DNA from: Gloeopeniophorella convolvens
Lineage: Eukaryota; Basidiomycota; Agaricomycetes; Russulales
Assembly: GCA_022496205.1 (NCBI GenBank)
Contig: WTXD01000178.1
Location: forward strand, 1-21,082
Reading direction: 5' to 3'
Length of the DNA stretch: 21,082 nt
Positions 1-9,180 of this stretch are shown here, one piece after another (positions within the stretch are counted from its first letter, which is position 1; each line of letters opens with the position of its first letter). The notes under the pieces are model-generated. The model worked only from the letters and a program-made list of their open reading frames with translations. It was not told the DNA's origin and made no database searches. A program made the position numbers and the translations under genes.

Positions 1-1943
1 AAACATAGTTGAACGGAATCGGACTTCATCCATGGTATGTGCGGGTGCGTTCTTCATCCGATAGAGGGCTCGACATGACGCGCATTGCTCGTAGATGTCG
101 CTTGCTATTGCTAGCAGCTCCTCTGGGGACTTTACGAGGAGTGGTGACACATCCGTAGCGTTGGGCCTGCTGTTCTCGTCCAACAGGCGAGAATGTGAGC
201 CTCACCAATGTGCCAGAGTGCCTCATCGAGGGTGATGCCAGAAAGGGCCCTTCGTGAGCGTCTTCTGCAAGCCCTTGCGCTTCAGCAAGTCAAATGCACG
301 CCGCAAGCCGTATCCTGCTGACGTCCCTTTATATTGCCCCAAGATTGATGCCGCGAATGCAAAGAGGAGGTGCAGCCAACCGAAAACAGGAAGGACCCAG
401 TCAAGACGTTCGTACCCATTGATGTCCTTATGCCGGTACCGCATGAGACCCCGAAGACGCTCCACCGTGAGTTGGTCTCCAATAAACGCGATGACGAAGT
501 CGGTTGCCAGGCGAAGCTTCTCTCTGCTGAGACCCAGCTGACGAAGCCATTCCTCCACCGCTGCCGATTACCGTCATAGCTTGCTTCCTCGATATCTGCG
601 GTATACAACATGAACTGCTTGGTAGTGTGTTCCGGACCAGCCGGGAGCTGATCAGTGGGGGGTGGTGGCGACAGGATGGGGTGATCTTTGTGGGAATAGG
701 ACTCGAACGCCGGCGCGTCAAGTAGGAACCGCAAAATTCGATGCTTTGCGCTTGCTGCAATACGAGCGTCCACAGCGTCTTGTGCATCACCATCTAGGAG
801 GTCCTCGATGTTGAATGGCTCTGTCGCTCCCTCCCTCCGCGCCACCCGAAACTCATGACCCAGATCTTCAGGCAAATGGACATATTCTGGGAGAACCCAC
901 AGCGTAGCTGCGCACGCGCTATAGAACTGGTTTTGGTTTGTTGTTCTCATCGAAAATACGCGTTTCGGGATGTTCACGTTGTCGTACGACAGGGTCCATG
1001 TGTGCTGTTTGACTGCCACGACCGCACTCTCCATCTGCCTATCCGAGATCGTTTTGAATGCATCATTGGTCCATCGAATGCTCATCGCGAGCCCGGTTGC
1101 ATGCACGGCATCAAATGCCCTCGACGAAAGGCCACATGACTTGAGGTAAATCGCCCAAAGAGCCGCAAGGCGGCAAGAGTGGTGGGATCGCGTGTATGAC
1201 AACATACTAATGACATTCATGATGACCTAGAGCACAAATCGTTATATCAGCATCAACGCAACACAATCCGAATAGTAATGAAGCACTCACGTTGTCCGGT
1301 GACTTATCGGTGTTCCGTTTTGCTGTGACATGCTCCAAGCTGCCTCGTGAAGGACGTTCCACAGCACAGGAGCAGCTTTGGCAAGGTCTTTCGAGAGCTC
1401 CACAAAATTGAGTGATGTGAGTGTCTCTAAAGACAACGGATCATCTGGCCTTGCGAGGATTGAAGCCACTTTCCGCATCTCCGCACGGATCTTCTGCTTC
1501 ACGCATATCCTGGCAAACTCCTCCATGCGGACCTTGCTTTTGTTCTTTTTTCCACTAGGAGGCTTCCACCAACGCTTTAGTAGCCGAGGGAACTCTGTGC
1601 TATTGAAGAATCCAGCGCGTGCAAAGCGTACTTGACTGTCACGAGTGCACTCCGCATCCCCCCAGCAGAGCGCATTCATGAACTTGGCAACATCCCATCC
1701 CACTGAGTGGATGCAGTTGAGCACCTTTTTGACCTTGTCACATGCTTCCGGACCCAAGGTGCGATTAGGACGCTGTGCGTGTTGGAGAGGGGGGTTGCGC
1801 GGCTGCTTGTCAAGGTCCGGACCATCTGTGTTGTCTCCGGAGGACTCAAAGCCTTCGTCCACTGACTCGTCTGGGTCATATTCGTCCTCGTTCCCAAAAA
1901 AATCTCGAAAGAATTCAGAAAGTTCATTGGTAGGGATAGTCAT
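1..1943 (-). pseudogene. DUF6589-family protein gene, frameshifted, 3' part outside the window
   Basis: Exon 1 (1291-1943) starts at the ATG at 1941-1943 and encodes an acidic, low-complexity N-terminus (about residues 10-45), then a basic region with KRWWKPPSGKKNKSK. A GTGAGT donor at 1290 marks an intron; the acceptor that keeps frame ends at 1207, joining to MLSYTRSHHS. Exon 2 runs on with SSRAFDAVHATGLAMS, FMLYTADIEEASYDGN, then in another frame VEEWLRQLGLS, FIGDQLTVERLRGL, ERLDWVLPVFGWLHLL and GTSAGYGLRRAFDLLKRKG. These blocks are typical of DUF6589 proteins, whose function is unknown and which are abundant in Agaricomycetes. Frame must change near 560-568, 229-233 and 183-190, after which DEALWHIGEAHILA and SPEELLAIASDIYEQCASC continue. 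Three shifts in under 400 nt suggest a decaying copy; sequencing error is the alternative. Family assignment is from recognition, not a search. Confidence 0.72.
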
Positions 1944-2642
1944 AGTGTGATTGAGACGGGGAACGAGTTGCGAGAAGTGAGTCGCGCGCGAGAGAGTAGT
2001 TGCAGTGATGACGACAATGATCGCACCAAGTCGGCCAAATCAATTACTCAATTCTGCTTACAATCAGTCGTACAATACAGCTGATGTGATAGTTGATGGG
2101 ATGGCACGTGGTGTGTGACAAGGTGTGACTGATTGACCGAGGGGGGGTCGCCTATACGAAATACCCCAGACGTTGCAGAGCAGATCGATCGGCTCTGCAA
2201 CGTCTGGAACCGAGACTATCGTCATCCGAGTCTCGACCTCGATTAACCTCGATCTCGTCACCGGCGACAGCCGGCGACGTCGAAGCTCGTCAAACTTTTG
2301 CGAGCGTGCATGTCGATCTCAAACTACCTCAACGCGTGGATGGTGAGCGCCATCAATAGCGTAACGAAAACAACTCTGTGTGCGTCCGATGCCATGACCC
2401 AAATCGACCACGCCGCGCCGCCGCCAAAGCAGCCCTCACTGAACGTCCGACTCGGAGACTGCAATGCCCACGGGACAAGTGAGCATCATCACGTGCAAGC
2501 TCTCCGTGCGATCGAAGTAGCACTTTTGTCGACCTGCGGACTTAGTAAGACACTTGTACTCGATACATACGAGATTTAGTAAGGATCCGAACACGAACAA
2601 CGGCTGGTGATATGAGAACTGTATCACGCAACAGACCACATC
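1944..2642. other. Intergenic region between the DUF6589 gene and esterase gene 1
   Basis: About 700 nt with no supported gene. It holds the 5' flank of the DUF6589 gene, a long perfect hairpin (2166-2207) and, just after it, CCGGCGA-type direct repeats around 2261-2280. An open frame on the plus strand (2298-2579) shows no recognisable domain, signal peptide or splice context and is not called. Confidence 0.6.
2166..2207. repeat. Perfect 16-bp inverted repeat (hairpin/cruciform)
   Basis: Arms CCAGACGTTGCAGAGC (2166-2181) and GCTCTGCAACGTCTGG (2192-2207) are exact reverse complements. They are separated by 10 nt whose inner 8 nt (GATCGATC) are themselves palindromic. It lies between the start of the DUF6589 gene and the end of esterase gene 1. 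It is not followed by a T tract and the genome is eukaryotic, so a bacterial-type terminator is not proposed. A mobile-element end or a protein-binding palindrome is possible. Confidence 0.9.
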
Positions 2643-5051
2643 TCAGAAAGGGTTGTCAAGAAGCAACTCGACCAACAACTCCATCTGCGGAATGCGGAAA
2701 TCATCGTTTGTAATCTTCAAGGGCGTCGGACCGTCGAGAAATGTGAGCAGCTGCGGCGATTCATTGGTATAACGCGGCCAGAAGATACCGGTGTTGCCGT
2801 TGGGATTCAAGGTCGCCACGAAACGAACGAAGTAATCCGTCATGTCGCCGGGACCATACGCATTCTCGAGGTCTGTACCATGGAACTGTGAAGGAAAGGT
2901 GAGTCAGAGCTTTGCTGCAGGCGGGACGATTGGTTCAGATAAGCCATACCGCGCCAAGGTCAGGAACACTTTTCAGGCGTTTGGTCACTGCGGCCGGTAT
3001 GAGCAGGAGCGACGATATGCAGGCGTACGGACATACAGAATGAGAACGTAGGTTGCTTTCCCGAGCGCTGCTGGAGAAAGAATCGACGCAGCGCATGAAA
3101 GATCATATCGCCCTGCAAAGACGAGATACGCTTGAACTGGGGAGCGATGGCATTGGCGTCTCCGGTATCATAAGGAGACCCCAGAGTAGGATCGCTGGGG
3201 TACAACTCCAAGAGCCGAGTGAGATTTTGGGTTGATGTCGTAGTAAGGTAGTTGTTGCGAATGAAATCAAGAACCTCCGTATCGGTCCTGAAACGGAACA
3301 CATGAGTTTGTAGCCCGGACTCACGATGCATGATGAGCGGAGCAAGGTCTCACGTCAAATTCGCGATTGCCAATGAAAATTTAGTTCCCTCGTCGTCGCA
3401 GTTCCCTATCGTTAAGAGCGTTTGCGTTGCAATTGGATATGTTCAGACGGTGGCCATACCAGTAATGAAAGGAACATTGGCAACACTTCCTTGAAGTACA
3501 AGGTCAAGTGGAAATGTCTTGATGAGATCCCCGTCTACACGAGGAGACCAGACAATGTTGAGGGACTGAATGTACATGTGTGAGCATCCCTGACCGACGA
3601 GTAAATGTGAGTAGCGTACCATAGGGCCGAAGAAGAATGGAGAAGCATCTTGGGCGGCCTTGATTTCACTCAGGGGAACGCGACGAAGACACTCTAGTAC
3701 GTCAGGAGAGCCAGAGCAGCCCGTAGCTGCTACGAACGCATCAAACTGTGGCTGTCCTTCCGAAACATTGCCACGTGGCGGCGGGGTGCCGGAACTCATG
3801 ATAGCAGCGCGAAACAGTCCCTCTGTGTTTCCATTGTTTATCAGCATATGCAATGAGACTGCAGTAGCTCCAGCGCTCTCTCCCCAGCTGTCCACGGAAG
3901 TCAGCATTTCCTTAAACTCAGGTTACTCCAAGCGAGTGACGTACATGGTGACTTTGGCCAGATCGCCACCAAATGCATGGATGTACTTTTGTATCCATTG
4001 CAGGCCGACACGCTCTGGGAATCTCGTAAGTACGTAACTCGCTCCAAGGAAATCCTCTTCCTACATACGATCATGAAGGCCCAAATTTGTCACGCCTGCC
4101 TTCTGCGTCTCCTTGCTCGCGGAGAACCCCAGGGCTGCCAAGGAAAGACAGTATCAGGCAGTAGCCATGTTTACGAGTACACATGGCTTACCAGAAAGCC
4201 TTCAGTGCAGGTGGTGTGGGCGAATAAACGCAGGAGTGGTTGTGTCGGCACGCACCGATAGTTCATGCTGACGTAAAGTATGGGTTCCTTCAATGCAATG
4301 GACCTCTCAACGATGACTCCCCCGTCAAAACTGCATCAGAGGTCGTAAGTCGCATGAAATAGCGATGGCGGAACAAGTTCATACCCCGATGTCCCTCCTT
4401 GCTCATCGCCGCCTGCCAGCAATCGAGAGAATAAATGTACGAATCATAATCATAATGCAGGTAATACCTCCGTAGATCCACTGATGTTCAAAGATAAGTC
4501 GTCGTACGTATCAAGACGAGCAGTGAAGCGCACCACTAGGATCGGGAGTTTCTCATTTGGGGACGCATTGCTAGGCTTGATGACGTTGATGGTCAAACCT
4601 TGATGACAAATGCTCAGCACTCGTAGGGTGTAGTCCAGGAAACGAAGAGACAATCTTCGCTTTCCGGAACCGTAAGTTTCGAGGCAGCAGTGGACAAAGC
4701 AGTGAGCGCTCCAGGAGCGATGTTACTTGGAACAACCCTTGTGCCATTCTGCTGAATGCACGAATCCCCAAATTGAGTCGCGTTGTGAAGACCTTTGAAG
4801 GGCGAATTCGGAACTGGAAGACGGAAGCGCAGGCTCCCGATACTGGCTTGCGCAGAATGTCTCAGAGCCAGAGAATGAAGACACGTCAGTTGAGAGACTC
4901 ACGGAGGCTGTGCAAAAGGGATTCCGAGAAAGCTCGTCGTATTTCCCGACGCCACGCCTATGAAAGTGCCTTCGTCGAGGACGGCAGTGGCTTGATGGAC
5001 TAGACCTAGGGCGGGCACCCCGCATGAAAGCAATAGTAGAAGAGTTAGCAT
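2643..5051 (-). CDS. Secreted type-B carboxylesterase/lipase, array gene 1 (15 exons)
   Basis: Exons in coding order: 4903-5051, 4652-4842, 4534-4598, 4468-4480, 4385-4412, 4256-4330, 4192-4199, 4069-4134, 3945-4014, 3620-3887, 3460-3565, 3354-3405, 3037-3287, 2950-2987, 2643-2885. All 14 introns are GT-AG, 49-66 nt. They sum to 1623 nt (540 aa), normal for the family. The start is the ATG giving MLTLLLLLSCGVPALG, a good signal peptide; an upstream in-frame ATG would bury it. Motifs: FLGIPFAQPP (about 40-50), IGSLRFRLPVP, SEDC, oxyanion hole WIYGGG (136-141), GESAGA with Ser226, DDEGT with Glu352, and FHGTD with His462. The Ser-Glu-His triad matches Candida rugosa lipase-type enzymes (COesterase fold). 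Several N-x-S/T sites fit a secreted glycoprotein. Predicted to hydrolyse carboxylic or acylglycerol esters; substrate unknown. The gene looks intact. Confidence 0.93.
4192..4199 (-). other. 8-nt micro-exon of gene 1
   Basis: GCTTTCTG is flanked by an upstream acceptor ending ...GAAG and a downstream donor GTAAGC. Joining CG + GCTTTCTG + CC gives CGG CTT TCT GCC, so MNYR-LS-ALGF reads through. Without it the 75-nt and 66-nt exons do not join in frame. The same-size exon recurs at the homologous place in genes 2 (12170-12177), 3 (15281-15288) and 4 (19371-19378). Confidence 0.9.
4468..4480 (-). other. 13-nt micro-exon of gene 1 at the oxyanion-hole motif
   Basis: TGGATCTACGGAG encodes WIYG plus the first base of the next Gly. 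It follows a ...CATCAG acceptor and precedes a GTATTA donor. The oxyanion GGG is completed by the next, 28-nt exon (4385-4412). Homologues sit at 12436-12448 in gene 2 and 15573-15585 in gene 3. Confidence 0.9.
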
Positions 5052-5151
5052 GCTCGGCCTCGGAACAATTCTCACGTTTGAAGCCTGAGTATCCAGCGGG
5101 GGCCGGTGCTGAAGAGATACAGGAATGAGACGCATAACAGAAACGCTTGAG

Positions 5152-5159
5152 GTTATATG
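5152..5159 (-). promoter_or_regulatory. TATA-like box of esterase gene 1
   Basis: On the minus strand this reads CATATAAC, about 100 nt upstream of the ATG at 5051. A TATA-like element at a comparable distance (65-105 nt) occurs in front of all four esterase copies, which supports it; the match here is the weakest of the four. Confidence 0.45.
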
Positions 5160-6510
5160 GGATCCACGGTCCCCAATAGATGACGTGGAGAAGACTGGGC
5201 ACCCGCGGTCGCAGTGTTGGGATTCTATAGCGATCCCACAGTTAAGAGACACGGAAGCATGTGTATGGGAACGCTGTTGACCAACAAGACTATCGGAGAC
5301 ACAGCGAATCCCTCCGTTCTCCATAGTTCAGTACAAGTCAATGAGGTATTGACATGCCGCTACCCATTTCACCTGAGAGGGCGAAAAGTGTAGAATCGAA
5401 AGCTGATGGAACAGACAAGAACTTCATTGATGAGTACTAGTAATGAAATAAGCTGAGAACAAGAACACACCATTGTTTAGCGACGAAGGGAACTTGCAGA
5501 ACTTTCGAATCCCTTGGGAGCGCCTTCGCCTGTGAGGTACGGTTACACGACCGTACACCCATTGTCTGATACACAGGGTACTACACCGTCAGCGAAATAG
5601 GGACGGGCACAGTGGCTAGAGCGGCCTGTTGGTGCTGGCAATGGACCTTTGTTCCCAAGGATTCCCTGCTCTCCAATAATGGGGGACTGACTACCCTAGT
5701 CATCTGATGCGAGTCCCATGCTGCGTGGACTATAGACACACCGAGAGTAGTTTCCGGGTAATAAAAGCGTCCTTCGCAACATGCATCCCTTGCAGCGTGA
5801 TTGTGCCGTTATGATCTGTAGGAACGAACACGGAACGAAGGTCCAAAAATAACGGCCAGCGCAGGCGGAGTAGTCTCTTGAGCCCATCGCGGGATGGACA
5901 GTCCACGGGCCATCCAAGCCAACTTCAAAGGGATTAGGATACTCACAATCAGACGCACAGGGGTGATAAGCACAGACTGAGAACATCTGCATTGGCAAAG
6001 CTGGGGCATCAGGGATCCGACGCGCGCATCGCCCCGAGTTTCGGAGGTTCCGCGCGGTTCCGGCCATTTGCAAACCGTTCCGGTATTGTCCGGACTTGCA
6101 AGTCCCTTGTGTTGCAGTGGCAATGGATAACAAGCTGATTAGAATCCTTTGCGTAGCTTGTGCCAGGTTTCTGCCCTTGTGAAATCCCGAAATGTTGTTC
6201 GGGATTATAGCCTGCTTATGTGCTGAAGCTGATGTGGTCGTAAACTACTTTCAACTCTGCAAAACCTTGCACCAGGTTACAGCTAAACTATAGATAATTA
6301 CGAGGTGGACCTCATTCTGTGGAACCTTTTCAAAGTGTCAGAGCTGCATGTAGGGACCTCACGACATCAACTGGCAGTCAACCGAGTTTGTATTCTCATC
6401 ATGATAGCTATACACGAGGTCCCACTGTTCACACACACCACAATTGGGATTGTATTAGTTTATTTTCGACCGTCATTGAATGTATATGTACATTTTTGCT
6501 CTAGTAATCG
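5160..6510. other. Gene-poor interval upstream of esterase gene 1
   Basis: I find no supportable gene. Overlapping minus-strand open frames at 5696-6133 and 5809-6123 contain Cys-rich stretches such as CAYHPCASDCEYPNP. They lack a convincing ATG, a signal peptide or a domain I know, and could be a decayed coding remnant. No esterase-like motif was seen on either strand here. Confidence 0.4.
6183..6206. repeat. Short perfect hairpin
   Basis: AATCCCGAA (6183-6191) and TTCGGGATT (6198-6206) are perfect complements around a 6-nt loop. It is intergenic, with no adjacent gene to regulate that I can identify. Confidence 0.7.
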
Positions 6511-6516
6511 CAGCGC

Positions 6517-6768
6517 GTGCTCATTGCAGAGATGTGCTGCATGGGGGTGCACGGTCCGCAGATGTGCACCACTTGGATCGTGCGGGCGTCGACGGTGGGC
6601 AGTGCGAGCCTGCAGATCATCGTCACCAGGCTGCGCGCCTGCACACTGCCCAGAAGACGATTTGTCTATTTTGAGGTGCCGCCGTCCGACGCCTACAGCA
6701 TGAGGAGCAGCGGTGTGTCGGTGCCCGTGAGCAGCCCTGCGCACGCCCACTGCTGCGCCGTGCCGTGA
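6517..6768 (+). other. Open frame in a GC-rich block, unassigned
   Basis: The frame begins MLIAEMCCMGVHGPQ and contains FVYFEVPPSDAYSMRSSG before stopping after about 83 codons. The segment is clearly more GC-rich than the DNA to its left, and a CATTGCAG acceptor-like site sits just before it. It may be an exon or a remnant of a plus-strand gene, but no continuation with clean donors was found and I recognise no family. Long antisense frames in the same block are typical of GC-rich DNA and carry little weight. Confidence 0.2.
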
Positions 6769-6948
6769 GCATCTCGCCAAGGCTTGAGACGAGCTCCGCG
6801 GTGCGCACGACTTCCTGCTCGTGGTGGCAACGTCGGCGCCGGACTGATCGCTCTTCGCAGAGCTTGTCCTTGGCAAGAGCCCGCCAGCCCAGCAGTGCGT
6901 GCGCCTCCAAGCCCCGTGCACTTGGATGTGCCACGGAGGCACCGCGCA

Positions 6949-7063
6949 GGGGGGGGGGGGGGCCACGCACAGATGTGGTGGCAGGTGCGGGTGCGGGTGC
7001 GGCGCAGGCGAGGACGATGGTGGCGGCGGCGGCGGCATAGGAAAGGTTAAGGGAGGGAGGGAG
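6949..7063 (+). repeat. G14 homopolymer and G-rich simple-sequence tract
   Basis: A run of 14 G (6949-6962) is followed by GGTGCG-type repeats (about 6983-7002), a GGC trinucleotide run (about 7017-7034) and GGGAGGGAGGGAG near 7050-7063. The closely spaced G triplets are compatible with G-quadruplex formation on the plus strand. The exact G count may be a sequencing or assembly estimate. Confidence 0.8.
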
Positions 7064-7660
7064 TATAGAGGATATCATGGAGGTGGGATAGAGTCGCTGT
7101 ATTAGCCAGGAATCGATACACAAAATAAATGCATCGTTTTTTCTACATCCCGAGCGTCCCACGCACACGCCGACTTGCTATCCTCAAATCAAAATCTTTT
7201 TCAGCGCTCTCAGTCTGCCACAGACAGAGTGAACAATGAGGGAGTGGTGCAGAATGTGGTGCGGATAGCACACTGGGGGATGCAGAGTAGTTGCAGACGC
7301 AAGGCAGGTGCCGACAGCGCAGGCAGAGCGGAGCGTGGAAGCAACTCGAGGATGTAGGGAATGCCGGAGGCACGCTGGCAATTTGGCATGCGAACAACTG
7401 AGTCGGCACAGTGACGGACCGGGGGCGCAGCAGAGACAATAACAATGGCAGCCGTGTGGGAGAAACGGGGAGGCGTATGTCAGGTAAGACCCGCAAGCGT
7501 GTTGTCAGCGAAAGCGAGAACCGCAGGATGCGGTGGGGACTGACGCAGACGGTGAGGGGAGAAAGTGAAGAGCAGCGAGTCGGAGTCTGAGAATAAGGCG
7601 AAGTCAATTCCAGACCTTGTACAAGTCTATATGAGCGGTCTGTTGCTAATGCTTTCATTT
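7064..7660. other. Intergenic, no feature recognised
   Basis: No coding frame with homology or splice structure was recognised. The long minus-strand frame (7143-7694) is low-complexity Ser/Leu/Pro/Arg-rich text that looks like a chance opening. Confidence 0.4.
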
Positions 7661-7662
7661 GT

Positions 7663-7735
7663 GTCCGTAGTGCAACGGTAATTGTACTTGCCATTTTGAA
7701 GTCCGAGGCTTTCGGTTCAAACCTCGCCGCCGTCC
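7663..7735 (+). pseudogene. Degenerate tRNA-like element (A and B boxes)
   Basis: TAGTGCAACGG (7668-7678) resembles a tRNA A box and GGTTCAAACC (7714-7723) is a near-consensus B box at a tRNA-like spacing. Between them, CATTTTGAA would place a TTG (Gln) anticodon. The anticodon stem, T stem and acceptor stem do not pair properly, so this is not a working tRNA. It is best read as a tRNA relic or the head of a tRNA-derived SINE. Confidence 0.35.
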
Positions 7736-7923
7736 GTCATGCCCGTTCTTTTTTCACGCCCTGCGCCCACGTAACAGCACGTAATCTACTCGGCAGAACC
7801 CGGCGTGGCATGAAATCGCACGACGCGTGCTGCCACGTCGCATTTGTTTCTTTTTTCCGCTCCCCGCTGCCTCTTTCCTCAACGCCTCCCGTGCTAGATC
7901 CATGAGGTCCACGAGGGACAAGG

Positions 7924-8538
7924 TTGGTCAACTTAAAGTATATACTGACTTGGTATAGCACCATAGTCGCAGTCCCCAAACCCGCCGCTCCGCCGTCGCG
8001 AATTCCTTCGTGCAGCGGTGCGGCTGTGACGTGGCGCAGCAATCCGCCGCAACACATCTACCGTGGTGACGCACACCCGGGGCGTATTGATGCACGCCCC
8101 ACGACGATACCGCTATGCTCGGCAGAACGCGGCTTCAAGGCCCCGACCGAGGACGGTGGAACCGCCGTTGTGTCTCACTCAAGCACAACGCCGCGGCGCA
8201 TCCTTGCGCACGGCCCTCTCACTCCATTGCCACGCTCGTCAGAATGCGGTGGTCTTCCCCTGACCGAGGACGGCGACCTTGCCCTTATGTCTCACTCGAA
8301 ATCGACGCCGATGCGCTCTTATGCGCTTGCCGCCGCGAACTCGGACCCACGTGCCTTCGCGCGCCGCAAGGGACCGCCGCCGTGCTCTGACGAGCACGGC
8401 TATGCCGCTGTGGGTGAGGGCTGCAGCCCTGCCTTCGACTTTGCACTCGGGGCTCCCCGCCCGTCGGCACTCCACGCACGGAACAGAGCCCGTCACGACG
8501 CCGGATGCAAACGCGCACGAATCGTCTCTGCGCTCTAG
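7924..8538 (+). CDS. Hypothetical GC-rich open frame with internal 39-residue repeat
   Basis: A 204-codon frame with ATG at 7924. Two adjacent units share TEDGxxAxxSHSxxTPxR: one has TEDGGTAVVSHSSTTPRR and the next TEDGDLALMSHSKSTPMR, exactly 117 nt apart. The period is a multiple of three, so the repeat is kept in frame. No signal peptide, membrane segment or known domain is seen, and other frames across the block are also open, so coding status is doubtful. It could equally be a degenerate GC-rich minisatellite. Confidence 0.22.
   Translation: MVNLKYILTWYSTIVAVPKPAAPPSRIPSCSGAAVTWRSNPPQHIYRGDAHPGRIDARPTTIPLCSAERGFKAPTEDGGTAVVSHSSTTPRRILAHGPLTPLPRSSECGGLPLTEDGDLALMSHSKSTPMRSYALAAANSDPRAFARRKGPPPCSDEHGYAAVGEGCSPAFDFALGAPRPSALHARNRARHDAGCKRARIVSAL
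8111..8345. repeat. Degenerate tandem repeat, 117-nt period
   Basis: GACCGAGGACGG at 8145 recurs at 8262. Around it CGCTCGnCAGAAnGCGG, TGTCTCACTC and ACGCCG are also shared in the same order, at roughly 70% identity by eye. A further TGCTCnGnCGAnCnCGG-like match appears near 8384, suggesting a partial third unit out of period. Confidence 0.6.
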
Positions 8539-9180
8539 GGTGTGTGGTCACATTACCTCAGATTCTGGCGGCAGCTCACCCACTCTTGCCCTATCACCAT
8601 GCAGCACTTCCGTTCCGAACGACACGCGCGTCATCACGCCGCCGTGCTCGATGGAGCACGTCATCTACATCTCGGGCGAGGGCAGCGGCCTTGTCCCCAT
8701 GGCGTCGTTCCGCGCCGTCGTGGACGCCAGCTGGCGCACAACTGCCCTGTCACCATCCCATCGCGACCCACATTCCTCAGGCTTTATCTTGTCATACCTT
8801 ACCATGCAGAACATCGGGTTCCTGTGCAAGCTCTGTAGGTATTACACTATCCCTCTCAGGAACACGTCGACCTAAAGGTATGTCTGCTACGCCACCTAGA
8901 CCATATCGTGACCATGAACAGTTACAATATGTTGATCACAGTGCCGCGCGGCGTGCTCGTCCACTCACTTCCTGATCGCACGAACTCCTCCACCCAGGTA
9001 CCCGAGATGCATGCTGTTGGCCTCGAGGATGTGTGGCCGCAGTGTGCCGTGTTCGGGTACATCAGTGATGTCCTCCCATGTACAGGCTGTACGGTGATGA
9101 CCATGCGCACGGTGTCTGCGATGTCACGTCGTATGTGATGTGCTTTCTTGTGAGTTGCTTCATTACGAACTGGCATTCAA
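8539..9180. other. Unassigned GC-rich region with scattered open frames
   Basis: Plus-strand frames (8279-8875, 8908-9138) and minus-strand frames (8922-9176) overlap here without a recognisable domain. Segments such as HVIYISGEGSGLVPMASFRAVVDA look protein-like, but I could not chain them into a gene with credible splice sites. Confidence 0.25.

Noticed and set aside
1221..1290. Use of the CTCTAG acceptor at 1227 for the DUF6589 intron
   Set aside because: It produces an immediate in-frame stop; the acceptor ending at 1207 keeps frame, although a further frame lesion here cannot be excluded.
2298..2579. 93-codon plus-strand open frame
   Set aside because: No recognisable motif, no supporting context, composition like the intergenic flank.
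3660..4261. Plus-strand open frames antisense to gene 1 (3660-4037, 3977-4261)
   Set aside because: They are shadows of conserved esterase exons on the minus strand and have no domain of their own.
4899..5324. Longer N-terminus for gene 1 starting at an upstream ATG (5324)
   Set aside because: It would bury the signal peptide that begins at 5051 and place the start upstream of the TATA-like element.
5696..6133. Cys-containing minus-strand open frame as a small secreted protein
   Set aside because: The frame start is not ATG, no signal peptide is evident, and an overlapping frame is equally open.
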